Translations under genes and position numbers: made by a program
NCBI GenBank assembly: GCA_018699955.1
Contig: JABISG010000116.1
Span: 62,001-126,000, forward strand
DNA: 64,000 nt
Direction: 5' to 3'
Source of the DNA: Planctomycetaceae bacterium
GTDB taxonomy: Bacteria > Planctomycetota > Planctomycetia > Planctomycetales > Planctomycetaceae
Shown here: in pieces, positions 43,138-52,830 of the stretch
How the letters are laid out: each line of letters begins with the position of its first letter
Numbering within the stretch: the first letter of the stretch is position 1
The notes under the pieces: model-generated
Told to the model about the DNA's origin: nothing
Database searches by the model: none
Seen by the model: only the letters and a program-made list of their open reading frames with translations

Positions 43138-44199
43138 GTGGCTGATTCCCCCGCCGACACCACCACCGAATTGCTGCTGGCGATTGAGTCGTCGTGTGAT
43201 GAAACGGCTGCTGCCGTTGTCGATCGTGATTTGAACGTGCTCTCGAACGTGGTCGCCTCGCAGGCTCAACTGCACGAGCGATTTGGTGGTGTGGTTCCGG
43301 AAATCGCTTCGCGGGCTCATCTTCGTGCGGTGCTGCCGGTGATCGATGAAGCGCTGTCGAAAGCGGATTGCCGGCCGACGGACCTGACGGCAATCGCCGT
43401 CGTTACGCAACCGGGTCTGGTTGGATCGCTGTTGGTGGGGCTGACAGCGGCGAAAACGCTGGCGGCCGTGCTGAAGATTCCGCTGATTGCCGTCAACCAT
43501 ATCGAGGCTCATTTGTACGCCTGCCGGATGGCGGCCGGCTTCGATGTTTTCCCGGCTGTTGGATTGGTCGTCAGTGGTGGGCATTCCAATCTGTACCATT
43601 GCAAAGCGGCCACCGATTGTGAACTTGTCGGCTCGACGATTGACGATGCGGCCGGCGAAGCGTTCGACAAGGTGGCGCAGATGCTCGGGCTGGGTTATCC
43701 CGGCGGACCGGCCATCGATGTTGCGGCCCGAAACGGGAATCCGAAGGCGTTCAAATTCCCGCGGACGTTTCTTCGCGAAGAACGGCTCGATTTCAGTTTC
43801 AGCGGATTGAAAACAGCCGTTCTGTATGAGGTGAACGGCATTCCCGGCAGTCATTCTGCCCCGCCGCCGGAATTGACCGAGCAACGCATTGCCGACGTCG
43901 CTGCGAGCTTTCAGCAGGCTGTTGTCGATGTGCTTGTTGCAAAATGTCGGCAGGCGGCTCGGCAATGCGGCGTTAAGCGGCTGTTGGTCGGTGGCGGTGT
44001 TGCGGCCAATTCGCAGTTGCGGCAGGGGTTAGACGAGCTGCAGCGCGAAGAGGGCATCGAGGTGATCGCCGCACCGATGGAATACTGCACCGACAATGCG
44101 GCAATGGCTGCCATCGCTTGGGAACTGTACGGCGAATCCCGTTTCGCGGCGCTCGATGTCGATGTCACCCCCGGGCTGGTGCGGCGCGGGCGACGATAG
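43138..44199 (+). CDS. tsaD: tRNA N6-adenosine threonylcarbamoyltransferase TsaD
   Basis: A 353-residue ASKHA-fold protein that makes t6A37 in ANN-decoding tRNAs together with TsaB, TsaC and TsaE. Landmarks are LLAIESSCDETAAAVV at residues 13-28, the iron/metal-binding NHIEAHLYA with His121 and His125, VSGGHSNLYH, and VGGGVAANSQLRQG near 283. Length is normal. It begins with GTG at 43138, only 15 bases after a terminator, so its promoter must lie in or before the ctpA end. The other TCS-complex genes are not in the window. Confidence 0.94.
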   Translation: MADSPADTTTELLLAIESSCDETAAAVVDRDLNVLSNVVASQAQLHERFGGVVPEIASRAHLRAVLPVIDEALSKADCRPTDLTAIAVVTQPGLVGSLLVGLTAAKTLAAVLKIPLIAVNHIEAHLYACRMAAGFDVFPAVGLVVSGGHSNLYHCKAATDCELVGSTIDDAAGEAFDKVAQMLGLGYPGGPAIDVAARNGNPKAFKFPRTFLREERLDFSFSGLKTAVLYEVNGIPGSHSAPPPELTEQRIADVAASFQQAVVDVLVAKCRQAARQCGVKRLLVGGGVAANSQLRQGLDELQREEGIEVIAAPMEYCTDNAAMAAIAWELYGESRFAALDVDVTPGLVRRGRR

Positions 44200-44202
44200 A
44201 AA

Positions 44203-45450
44203 TCAATTCCCGTTGCCGCCATTGCCACCAACTCCGGGGTTGCCGGTTGGGTTGCCGCCGTTGTTGACGAAGCTGAAAGTGAAGACGTCGGTGAGTGCGG
44301 TGAAGGCCGGGGTGGTGGTGATGCGGACGTAACGACGGTCGCCGGAAACGACGGCCATCGCGTTGTTGGTTACGCCTTCGGAGAGGACAGAGATGACCGG
44401 CCGAAAACCCACGTTGCCAGCTCGGCCCAACTGTTGACGCGACGCTCCGAATCGCTGTCCTGCCAGCCGCGAATCGGGATTGAGCCGTCCGGTCATTTGC
44501 AACAGGGAACGGCGACGGGGGACTCGCTGCGATAGCTTGGCACCGTTGTCGCGGCGGCGGGCCGGTGCCAACTCGGTTCGGCGGCCCTGTTTCAAGGCAA
44601 GTCGAATGACCTTCTCGCGACGGTCGAACACGATGGGGTACTTGCGAACGGTTTCTCGTTCGGTACCCTGGTAGCGGATGACGACCAGTTGGGCGCGTCG
44701 GCCGACGATGTTGCCCCAGACGTGTTTGATTCGCAGCCGATAGTTGCCCGGGACTCCGCGCGGGCAGGCGTATTCTTCGTAACAATTGTCCTGAGTGGGG
44801 CCATATCCGTCGTGCATCAACACGCCGCCGCCGCGCGATTGCGGGTTATCGAACGAGCAGATCGTTCCCGGCGGTTCCTCGACAACCACGTCCAGGTCTC
44901 CAACTCCAGCCCACGTCAATCGCACGACGAGATCGCGAACGCGAGCCGCCGCCATCGCGGTTTTCAGTTTGTCGGCCTGTTCGGTCTTTCCGGCCTGCCG
45001 CAGTTTCTGTTCGGCTTCGAGGGCGGCATCTTCTGCCTCGCGATGCAACTGTTTGTGGTTGCCGGTCCAGGCCGATGTGATAATGCCGGCAGCCGCCCAG
45101 CCAACGGTGTCGTAATCCTTCTGCTTGAGGGCGAGCTTCAGTCCCATCACATAGGGTTCGTGGCGGGTGGGTGCTAACCGCGAAGCTTGTCGATAGAGCC
45201 TCAATGCCAACGTCTCGCCGCCAAAGCGGGTGAGATAGGCGGCCGAATAGAGCATGCTATCAACATCGGCTGCGGTGAAATCGACTCGCGAGAGCAGCAC
45301 CCGTTCGACCTCGTCTTTGGGACGTCCTGTAATCTGCATCGATAATGCCAGCGTCTCATACATCCAGGGCTGGGCCTGGCCGTGAATCAAGGCTGCCTCA
45401 ATGGCGGCGATGACATGTTCGTGTTGGCCTGCGGCGTGAAGTTGCAGCAC
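44203..45450 (-). CDS. DUF2135-like protein, probable C-terminal half of the upstream VWA protein
   Basis: From GTG 45450 the frame gives 415 residues, but it is open without any ATG, GTG or TTG back to 45684. The codons before 45450 read like protein (GTPAEVWNDYFSKRK), so the GTG is probably not a true start. A helical repeat part (LQLHAAGQHEHVIAAIEAAL) leads to a beta domain resembling YfaP/DUF2135 (VGDLDVVVEEPPGTICSF, GVPGNYRLRIKHVWG). A Gly/Asn-rich tail ends it. The frame is exactly -1 relative to the upstream VWA gene, and the join is an A9 run. One 1398-residue protein is likely. tsaD converges only three bases away. Confidence 0.7.
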   Translation of the reverse strand: MLQLHAAGQHEHVIAAIEAALIHGQAQPWMYETLALSMQITGRPKDEVERVLLSRVDFTAADVDSMLYSAAYLTRFGGETLALRLYRQASRLAPTRHEPYVMGLKLALKQKDYDTVGWAAAGIITSAWTGNHKQLHREAEDAALEAEQKLRQAGKTEQADKLKTAMAAARVRDLVVRLTWAGVGDLDVVVEEPPGTICSFDNPQSRGGGVLMHDGYGPTQDNCYEEYACPRGVPGNYRLRIKHVWGNIVGRRAQLVVIRYQGTERETVRKYPIVFDRREKVIRLALKQGRRTELAPARRRDNGAKLSQRVPRRRSLLQMTGRLNPDSRLAGQRFGASRQQLGRAGNVGFRPVISVLSEGVTNNAMAVVSGDRRYVRITTTPAFTALTDVFTFSFVNNGGNPTGNPGVGGNGGNGN

Positions 45451-45665
45451 GACTTTACTGACATCGGACGGATTCAGTTTGCGCTTGGAAAAGTAGTCGT
45501 TCCAAACTTCGGCCGGTGTGCCGGCGTTGGGGTCGAGCGGCAGTTTGGCTTCCGGTTGTTTGGTGGCTTTGCGCGCAGAAGAAGCGGAGCGAGGAGACTT
45601 CTCCCCGCTCCGCTTGTTTGTTTGTCTCGCCGGTTTGGCGGGGTCATTTTGTGATTTCGGACCGT

Positions 45666-48398
45666 TTACCGATCCAGTTTTTTTTTACTTTTGATCGATT
45701 CGATCGTCTTGTTGTCGAAGCGAAACGGTTTCTTCGGCAGCGGGTCTTTGACCTGAGCAAAGGCTTGGCCGACAGGTCGGATCACCTGGCTTGTCTTGTC
45801 CTGCTTCAGGATTCCGTTGAGCAACTGTTGCACTTCGGCGTCCTGCAGCGGCTTCACTTTGGGGGCGATGTTCTTTTTGCCTTGGGGCAATTTGGCCGGT
45901 GGCAGGCTGAAGAGGCCGCCGCCCATTCCACCGCCCATTCCATTACCGCCCACTCCACCACCGCCGGCTCCGAACTGGCCGCCGCCCGTTTGACCGCCAG
46001 CACCGCCAATTCCACCCGTGCCGCCCAGCCCTTGTCCCAGTCCGCCGGCCTGTGGTTGCACAATGGGAATCACCAGATCGCCTACCGGATAAACGCGGGT
46101 CGAAAGCTGTTCTTCTGCGTCGATCTCGGTCGTAATCTTCATGACTTCATCTTCGATGATGTACGTCAATCCGAGCGGTTCCAGAATGATCTTCAGTGTA
46201 CTTCGCAGCGAAATTCCGGAAAGCACCTGAGTGATCGGCTCGTCCGAGGCGATGCCTTCTTCCGAAAGCGCCGTCTCGTTGAGAATGATGGTGATGTCGT
46301 GCAGGTCGGCCACAAATTCCATCGCGTCTTTCAGCGAAGTATCGACGAATTCCACTTCGGTCGTCTCACTCAATGCCGCCTGAATTCTCTCTTCGGCCGG
46401 GCTGTTTCTGTGCAGATCGACTGACGCCCATTTCGCGCGGCGTTCGGTTAATGCTTTCCAAACTTCGGCCGCGGGCCAACGAACGGGAGGTTCATCGGGG
46501 AACGGCACGTGTGAGAGTTCGACTTGGTGTAGAACGGCTAAGAACCGGTTAGCCCGCAGTGCTCGCAGTCGAAACGCCTTGTTTAATTGGCCGGCTGCCT
46601 CGGAACTGAACAAAGCCGCAGACGCAGCCCCGTTACCGGGACGAATATCGACAACCGCCTCGGCAACGGCTTCCGCTTCTTCGTAGGCGTCATCGTTGCC
46701 GTGAACACCTTCTTCAATCAACGCTCGGACCTGATCGATCAACTGTTCGATCTTCTCTTCTTCACGCACGAGTGCGTCCAATAGCCGTTCTTGTGCTTCT
46801 CGTTGCGCCCTGCGGTTCTGGGCGTTGATACCCTTCAACAAGGCGACTTCCTTCTGGGCGGACACATCGTTGCGGACGCTGCGGAGCGTCTTCAACATTT
46901 GCTGCCGTGCATCGGGATCGATATCGGCAGTTCTCACTGCTTCTTCGCGCCGCTTCAGTACACCAATGGCGGCATCGGGATCGCTTGGTGCGAATTTCCG
47001 GGCGAATTGAATTGCGTTCTGTACTCGCAACCGCATCTCTTGTAGGCGAATTTCGCGAATCCGTTCGAGTTCATCCAGCAAATCCAACTGCGCCGGCGTC
47101 GGGGCGTCCTGGCGTGGTTTCAAATCGTCGGCTGCCGGTTGTGCTGCCGCATCGGCGGGTGGCTGTGCTGCCACCTGGGCAACTGTTTGAATGGTCGCCT
47201 TCTTGCGGGCCGCACCAATCAACGCTGCCGCTCGCACGTTCGATGGATCGATTTGTTTGATCGCCAAGCCAATTTCTTCGGCCTGCTCCAAATTGCGGAT
47301 GGCAATCGCTCGTTCGCCATCCTGTGCCAGCGAATTGACTCGGTTTTCAAATGCGTCTTGCGCGGCACCGAACAATTCCCGTCCGGCCAATCCAACACTC
47401 AAACCCTTGTCGGCTGCTGCTCGATTCCACATTGCGCCCAGGAAGGTGTTGCCTGCCTGACCCGCCTTGGGAACCGTCACATGCCATCGCAGCGAATTCG
47501 CTTTGTCGCTAACGAGCACATCCAACGTCTTCGGCAGACTGCCTTTGCCCAGATAGATCGTTTCGCGGTCACTCCGCAACGGCAACGCGACAGCCGGCAG
47601 CAGTTTCAGTTCGGCCGCGGTCGGTTCAACTGCGGAAAGCTCAATTGTGTTGGGATAGTACACCGGCAAATCGACTGCCGTCGCCAGACGACGACCGGCT
47701 GCCGTCAGGCTTCCCTGTTTTGCTTTTTGCGAATCGAACAGCACCACGCCACCAGTTTGCTGGCCGATGATGCCCAGCAGTTGCAAATCGGTTTGCGGGC
47801 CGACCGCGTAACTGTGCATTGGCACCTGACGATCGCGTAGCTGCACCATCAAACTCTGCAGGTCGGTTTGCTGCAGCAGATTTGCGGTACTCATTCCGTC
47901 GCCGATATAAACCAGCGAACCGGGCCGTTTGGAATCGAGAGACTTGAGCCCCGCACCGATTGCAGCCGGAAGGTTGGTTGCACCGGCGGGGAAGCGGCGA
48001 TTCAAAGCGCTCAATGCCGAATCGATTGCGGCTCCATGCGGAGCGACAAAGCCGGCCGAAAGTTGTTTTGCTTTGACATCGACTGCAAACAGGTTCACGC
48101 GGTCTCCGGCCGGAAGTTCGGCGAGAAACGTTTTCAGAACCGCAAACGCATGCGTGCGATGTTCGCCAAATTGGCTGGCCGAGGTATCGACCAGAATCAC
48201 GTGATCCCGATCCACTCGTTTCCCGGCGTCTGCCTTCAGTCCCAACGAGAAATAAGTCTCGCCATCGGGGGCAGCATAGACGTGAAGACTTGACGCCTTC
48301 ACATCAGTTTGTTGAGCCACGGCGGCTGACTGCAAACTGCAACCAGCGGCGATGATGGCGACGAAAGACGAAAAACGACGGAACGATGTGCGGGACAT
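45666..48398 (-). CDS. Secreted VWA-domain protein with secretin N-domain-like region
   Basis: A 910-residue exported protein. The signal (FVAIIAAGCSLQSAAVAQQ) could be a lipoprotein type. A von Willebrand A domain follows with the metal site DTSAS at 71-75 and a later TNLPAAIGAGL. The middle is helical and charged, with coiled-coil character. Residues about 680-770 (SLKDAMEFVADLHDITIILN, ISLRSTLKIILEPLGLTY) match the STN/secretin N-domain pattern frequent in planctomycete proteins. A glycine-rich stretch lies near 785-830. The ATG at 48398 has GGGAG upstream. It ends in Lys codons of an A9 run, after which a -1 frame continues (see 44203-45450). Confidence 0.87.
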   Translation of the reverse strand: MSRTSFRRFSSFVAIIAAGCSLQSAAVAQQTDVKASSLHVYAAPDGETYFSLGLKADAGKRVDRDHVILVDTSASQFGEHRTHAFAVLKTFLAELPAGDRVNLFAVDVKAKQLSAGFVAPHGAAIDSALSALNRRFPAGATNLPAAIGAGLKSLDSKRPGSLVYIGDGMSTANLLQQTDLQSLMVQLRDRQVPMHSYAVGPQTDLQLLGIIGQQTGGVVLFDSQKAKQGSLTAAGRRLATAVDLPVYYPNTIELSAVEPTAAELKLLPAVALPLRSDRETIYLGKGSLPKTLDVLVSDKANSLRWHVTVPKAGQAGNTFLGAMWNRAAADKGLSVGLAGRELFGAAQDAFENRVNSLAQDGERAIAIRNLEQAEEIGLAIKQIDPSNVRAAALIGAARKKATIQTVAQVAAQPPADAAAQPAADDLKPRQDAPTPAQLDLLDELERIREIRLQEMRLRVQNAIQFARKFAPSDPDAAIGVLKRREEAVRTADIDPDARQQMLKTLRSVRNDVSAQKEVALLKGINAQNRRAQREAQERLLDALVREEEKIEQLIDQVRALIEEGVHGNDDAYEEAEAVAEAVVDIRPGNGAASAALFSSEAAGQLNKAFRLRALRANRFLAVLHQVELSHVPFPDEPPVRWPAAEVWKALTERRAKWASVDLHRNSPAEERIQAALSETTEVEFVDTSLKDAMEFVADLHDITIILNETALSEEGIASDEPITQVLSGISLRSTLKIILEPLGLTYIIEDEVMKITTEIDAEEQLSTRVYPVGDLVIPIVQPQAGGLGQGLGGTGGIGGAGGQTGGGQFGAGGGGVGGNGMGGGMGGGLFSLPPAKLPQGKKNIAPKVKPLQDAEVQQLLNGILKQDKTSQVIRPVGQAFAQVKDPLPKKPFRFDNKTIESIKSKKKLDR
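45678..45686 (-). other. A9 slippery run, candidate -1 frameshift or slippage site
   Basis: On the - strand the VWA frame reads AGT AAA AAA AAA CTG GAT CGG TAA. In the -1 frame a stop (TAA, 45687-45685) overlaps the start of the A run, and the frame is then open for 493 codons. Slippage of one base on A9, or one missing A in the assembly, fuses the two frames. Confidence 0.65.
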
Positions 48399-48876
48399 CT
48401 CGCAACTCCCTGGAACCAAGGCTGAAAGAGCAACGTAACCGATTTGTCTGGCCCGATCTGCCCCCAAATGAGACAAGAACACTCAAGGGCAACCAATTTT
48501 GCCGTTCTCCAGACCGCCGGACTCTCCCGGCGCACTGCGGCGACGCTAGATTCATTCTACAGTCAGTCTCGGACCGCATAGTAGGAAATTTCCGCAAAAA
48601 TTGCCGGAATATCCAAATTTGTCACATCACATCGTTGCCAGCCTGCATCGTCAAAACTCTCGTTGCCATCGGCACCCGGCTTTAAGCCGGGTGCTCGCTA
48701 ATCAGCGGAACTTTAGCCGAAGTTTCTCGGCCGGCTCTGCGGCGGTGAATCGTTGCCGGTTATGCCGATTTCGTTGAATTCGCGGCCATCCTTCTGACGA
48801 TGAGATGAACACAGCCGTTTTGCTGCGCGCTGTGTCGTTCTCATTTCCGCCGTCGTCTCATTTCGGCTTCCGCTGC
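48399..48876. other. Divergent intergenic region, about 480 bases
   Basis: Separates the VWA gene (-) from the metallopeptidase gene (+). No supported gene. It holds the palindrome at 48672-48694. Promoters are expected on both strands, but none is clear. Confidence 0.45.
48672..48694. repeat. Palindrome GCACCCGGC/GCCGGGTGC
   Basis: A 23-base inverted repeat with nine-base arms and loop TTTAA, without T-run. Another dispersed intergenic palindrome. Confidence 0.6.
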
Positions 48877-50769
48877 ATGTTCGTGCGCCGAACAATGTTG
48901 TTCTTCGCCGTGGCTGGCTTGTGCGCCGCCGGATTGGCCTGGTTTGCCGCCTCGCTTCCAGCCGGGCGAATCTCCCTCGACAGCATCGCGGTTGAGCAAC
49001 CGTATGCGATCGATGTCGCCTACGATCGAGCGCGACTCGATCTCGATCTGGACGAACACCATCGCTATCTGCTGGTCGTTGGCAGCCTCTCCGACGATCA
49101 CCGTCCGCACACCGTCAAACTTTCGGCCGATGTCATCTCTGCCACCGCGAAATTGCCCGCTCGCAAGATCGCCCCGCTGACGAATACGCCGACAACGACC
49201 GCCGCGCCGCGCGTCGAGACCGCCGGTGCTCATCGTGTCGATCAAAAACCGATTCGTACGGGTCAGGCGATACGCCGTTTCCATCTGCACGTGACCGACG
49301 GCCCGCTCGACGATCCGCATCACTACGTTCAGGTCGTTTCTCGTCTGGTCGGCGAGGGCCACAAAGTGCGCGTCTACCTCGATCAACAGCAGCAAACGCG
49401 CGAACTGTCACCCGGGCTGATTGACGATGTCGTGCATCTGCTCGACGACGATTTGCTTCCCGCGTTCAGGCAGCAAATGGGCGGATTTCGCGATGTCGAT
49501 GGCGATGGCAAATTCACCGTGTTGCTCTCGCCGTGGCTGGGGAAACTTCAGGGAGGCAAGACGTCGCTGGGCGGATTCGTTCGTGAAAGCGATTTTCGCA
49601 ACGACATCGAGTCGCCCTTCAGCAATCGCTGCGACATGATGTACCTCAACAGTAATCTCTCGGCTGGTTCGCACTTGAAGACGCTGCTGGCTCACGAATT
49701 CATGCATGCCGTCTCATTCAGTGCGCGGTTGCCGTCGGCTGTTCGTCCCAACGGGCTGCCCGATGAAGAAGACTGGCTCAACGAGGCGATCGCGCATCTG
49801 GCAGAAAACCTCAACGGCGGGGGTTGGAGCAATCTCGATTACCGTATCAGCCGCTATCTTTCGCAGCCGCAGCAGTTTCCGCTCGTGATCGACGACTACT
49901 ATCACGCCGGCCTGTGGCGGAACCACGGTTGCCGCGGCGCGACCTATTTATTCCTGCGTTGGTGTGTTGATGAATTTGGCGTCGATACCCTCAAACAACT
50001 GATTCACGCCCCCGCGCGTGGCCGCGAGAATTTGAAGTACGCCACCGGGATCGAATTCGACGAACTCTTCCGACGCTGGACGATTGCGCTGTTTCTGTCG
50101 AACCGTGATACAGGTTCAAAGAATTTCGACGGCTATCGCTCGCTGGATCTGCGTGGTCAGGTCGCCGACTGGGGATTGGCGGGACCGCGACCGGTTCGGT
50201 GGGAAATCGACGGTGCGCCTTGCACACTCCAACTTGCCGGGACGTCGGCGGCGTTTGTTTCTCTGGAGATGCCGAAATCGAAGGGCAAGCGGCGAATTCA
50301 CATCACGGGTGAATTCGGCACGAAACTGCAGGTTACACTCATCAAACTGCCGGCGGACTCGCCCGTCATCGAGATGGCAGCGCGGTGGAGTGATGTGACG
50401 TCCGCAGACACAACGGCGCGAGACCGTGAGTTCACAATCGAATTCCCAGCGCCGGCAACCGGGGAACTGGTTGTCGAGTCGATCTCGTTTGAACACAACC
50501 GGGGCAAGACGCAGGAGACGCACTGTTTCACCGGCGAATCGCTGGCCGGTTGCCGCGCTTCGACGGCAGAAGAGAATGCGACGCGTTACACATTCCCGCT
50601 GCCCACAACGGCCCAAGCGGGGGGCTGGTTGGGGAAAGTTGTGGCACGCGATCAACGCGGACGTCGCGCCTGCGCGTTTTTCGACATCCCCAAGGCCGAT
50701 GTACGCCAAAACGCAACCCGTTTAGCGGCGGGTCAACGCCCCGCGATGCAATCGACCAACAAGAACTGA
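48877..50769 (+). CDS. Putative secreted zinc metallopeptidase
   Basis: A 630-residue protein. An N-terminal hydrophobic helix (MLFFAVAGLCAAGLAWFAAS) is a signal or anchor. The zinc motif HEFMH lies at 273-277, followed by WLNEAIAHLAE near 303-313, which gives a HExxH plus Glu arrangement like gluzincins or M30 hyicolysin-type enzymes. A DVDGDGKF loop near 207 resembles a calcium-binding EF-hand-like or dockerin-like site. The C-terminal 220 residues look like beta-sandwich domains. Several ATG codons lie upstream and the start is uncertain (48805, 48877 or 48895). Substrate unknown. Confidence 0.78.
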   Translation: MFVRRTMLFFAVAGLCAAGLAWFAASLPAGRISLDSIAVEQPYAIDVAYDRARLDLDLDEHHRYLLVVGSLSDDHRPHTVKLSADVISATAKLPARKIAPLTNTPTTTAAPRVETAGAHRVDQKPIRTGQAIRRFHLHVTDGPLDDPHHYVQVVSRLVGEGHKVRVYLDQQQQTRELSPGLIDDVVHLLDDDLLPAFRQQMGGFRDVDGDGKFTVLLSPWLGKLQGGKTSLGGFVRESDFRNDIESPFSNRCDMMYLNSNLSAGSHLKTLLAHEFMHAVSFSARLPSAVRPNGLPDEEDWLNEAIAHLAENLNGGGWSNLDYRISRYLSQPQQFPLVIDDYYHAGLWRNHGCRGATYLFLRWCVDEFGVDTLKQLIHAPARGRENLKYATGIEFDELFRRWTIALFLSNRDTGSKNFDGYRSLDLRGQVADWGLAGPRPVRWEIDGAPCTLQLAGTSAAFVSLEMPKSKGKRRIHITGEFGTKLQVTLIKLPADSPVIEMAARWSDVTSADTTARDREFTIEFPAPATGELVVESISFEHNRGKTQETHCFTGESLAGCRASTAEENATRYTFPLPTTAQAGGWLGKVVARDQRGRRACAFFDIPKADVRQNATRLAAGQRPAMQSTNKN

Positions 50770-50797
50770 CCGTGGTCGGCTATTCCCCTTCTTCTCG

Positions 50798-51280
50798 CTA
50801 TTCTTCTTCTTCACCGAGGATCTGTGCGCGGACCGCGTACATTTGCTTCAGCCGGCCAATGGAGTACATGCGGACCAACTTGCCCTTGTAAAGCAGTCGG
50901 CCTTCGTCGTCGTGGGTGAGGTTTTCTTTGATGTCGCCGTTGGCCTGGTCTGCGTACAGTCCGGCAAACGTGATCGGATCGACGCCGCGTCCCGATTCCA
51001 AATCGGCTAGCGCATTCAGCCCGCCCGCCATAATGGCGAACGCATTGGGTGCCTGGGTGACCGATGAGTATCGGCCGTCGTTCTTCAAGGCCAACATGGC
51101 CGAGTTGACCGCGTTGTCCGCCTCGCGGATCTTGTCGATCGTTTCTTCGCTGGGGCCGGCATCGGCAGGTGGTTGAGGCTGTGCCTGCAAACCGGCGGCA
51201 TCAAACGCACCGCATGCTCCCAGTACGTATCCAACTGCGAGAATTCCGACACCGTAGCAACAACGAGTAAAAATCCGCAT
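50798..51280 (-). CDS. Exported protein of unknown function
   Basis: A 160-residue protein with a signal peptide (GVGILAVGYVLGACGAF, possibly a lipoprotein). The mature part is helical and charged: SEETIDKIREADNAVNSAM, then FAIMAGGLNALADLESGRG, and an acidic end (LGEEEE). GGGAG lies about 12 bases before the ATG. I do not recognise the family. It runs opposite to the metallopeptidase gene, with a 28-base gap between stops. Confidence 0.75.
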   Translation of the reverse strand: MRIFTRCCYGVGILAVGYVLGACGAFDAAGLQAQPQPPADAGPSEETIDKIREADNAVNSAMLALKNDGRYSSVTQAPNAFAIMAGGLNALADLESGRGVDPITFAGLYADQANGDIKENLTHDDEGRLLYKGKLVRMYSIGRLKQMYAVRAQILGEEEE

Positions 51281-51536
51281 CGATCATCTCTCCCGATAGA
51301 AAAAACTCGCCAACAGGCGATCTCTGAAATTTGTCACCCCAACGACCGTTCCGGCCTCACTTCAATACTCGCCTGCCCACCGCCCCGTTGCAATAGCAGA
51401 CCACCGCTACACAGCAGTTTTTCGATACAGCACAGTTTTTCAAGATGGCAAAGGGGTCTTCATGATGGCAAGTGGGTGGCTGGGATCGAAGCGACGTTTT
51501 CGGAGCGTAGCCTCCAGGACGAGCTGCCCACTCACG

Positions 51537-51884
51537 TCACCGACCACGAACGTCAAACCAGTCTTCGCGGATGATCGTCGTGTCGCCGCTTTGCCCGCTT
51601 CGCAGGAAGGTGCGGTTGTAACGGTAACCGCCACGCACCGCGAAACCGTATCCGGTACCCGCAATCGCCGGCCGAAACGCCCAGCGAGTTTGCAGGTTCG
51701 GCACTGCCGCCATCGGCGGTCCACCCGGTGGAGAATCGGTGAAGTACGAGCGGTGGTACATCCAACTGCCCGCGTCGGCTTCGGTCGCCATCAGCTCCGA
51801 AACAATCAGCAGCGTACAGGCCAGAAGAAAATAGATTCGCCACTTGGGCGTGTTCTTCAGCGAATTGGCAATGCGATGCAACAT
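51537..51884 (-). CDS. Small exported protein of unknown function
   Basis: A 115-residue protein with an N-terminal hydrophobic segment (IYFLLACTLLIVSELMATEA), probably a signal peptide. The short mature part is rich in Gly, Arg and aromatic residues (AIAGTGYGFAVRGGYRYN) and ends with TTIIREDWFDVRGR. No family recognised. It sits between two other small secreted-protein genes on the same strand, but with gaps above 130 bases on each side. Confidence 0.6.
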   Translation of the reverse strand: MLHRIANSLKNTPKWRIYFLLACTLLIVSELMATEADAGSWMYHRSYFTDSPPGGPPMAAVPNLQTRWAFRPAIAGTGYGFAVRGGYRYNRTFLRSGQSGDTTIIREDWFDVRGR

Positions 51885-52020
51885 GATGCGGCTCTCGGCA
51901 AATGTTGACGGAAGTCACCGTCGCCGCAGCAGAAATGTTGCATTCGGTCATCATTTCCGCCGCTCAGCGACGCCGAGAGAGTAATACGCATCCCGCGTGC
52001 CGAAACTGCCGTGGGGCAAA

Positions 52021-52611
52021 TTATCCTTCGAATGGAATGCCTGCCGCTTCGTACCGTCGTTTCTTGTCGGCCTTATCTTCCAGTACCACCAGACTGCCGG
52101 TGTCCGAGTCGTAACCGTACATCTGGAAGGGCGGCAGAGCGGCATAGCTCAGGTCTTTCGCCATCTTCTGGAATTCCGCATAGCTCGGGTTCTGGTTGTT
52201 GTTGAGCGCCTTCCAGGTTTTCATGTTGCTCTCGAAAGTCAACACGCTGATTTTCGACGTTGCCGAAATGTAAGCCGACGCGGCCACGGTGATTGGATCG
52301 TTGCCGCTGACCTTATTCTCGACGACGACGAGGTTGGGGTTCTTCGCCATCTCCGCTTTCTTGTCCACCACCTTCGCCGTCGTCTTACCGATAATGCTCG
52401 ACGGATCTTTGGGCGGAGCCGCCGGCTGTGCCGCGCCGCCACCGTTCGCCTGCCCGTTGCCGCCGGCCATGTTGTCGATGTCGCCGTCCATTTGATCGAC
52501 CGGCAAAACCCCCGCCGGCGCAGCCGGTTCACGTTCGGCGTTCATCGCTTCTTCAAAATCTCCACAGCCGACCATTCCAGCCAACAGCAACACCGCGATT
52601 GAATAACGCAT
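52021..52611 (-). CDS. Lipoprotein of unknown function
   Basis: A 196-residue protein with a short lipoprotein signal: MRYSIAVLLLAGMVGC, Cys at residue 16. A Gly/Ala/Pro-rich linker to about residue 75 is followed by a globular domain (NPNLVVVENKVSGNDPITVA, ISVLTFESNMKTWKALNNNQ). GGAG lies 10 bases before the ATG; the longer frame to 52665 is rejected. Family unknown, but the two-part build is common for planctomycete surface lipoproteins. Confidence 0.8.
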   Translation of the reverse strand: MRYSIAVLLLAGMVGCGDFEEAMNAEREPAAPAGVLPVDQMDGDIDNMAGGNGQANGGGAAQPAAPPKDPSSIIGKTTAKVVDKKAEMAKNPNLVVVENKVSGNDPITVAASAYISATSKISVLTFESNMKTWKALNNNQNPSYAEFQKMAKDLSYAALPPFQMYGYDSDTGSLVVLEDKADKKRRYEAAGIPFEG

Positions 52612-52830
52612 GGCAAATTCTCCGTATGGCCTGAATCGAAAGAACCGTAACCGCCCCGCAGTCACACTCCATCACCCCGCCGACATTGTCATCCTGTGAT
52701 GGTGAGAATGGCAAGGGTGAAGTGGAAAACATCCCTTGTCGAACAGCTATGGAAACTATTTGTCTTCGCCCGTCCGCGTTGTCGTGTTATGATCAGGGTT
52801 CAGGATGAGACAGAATTCAGAGGACGGGAT

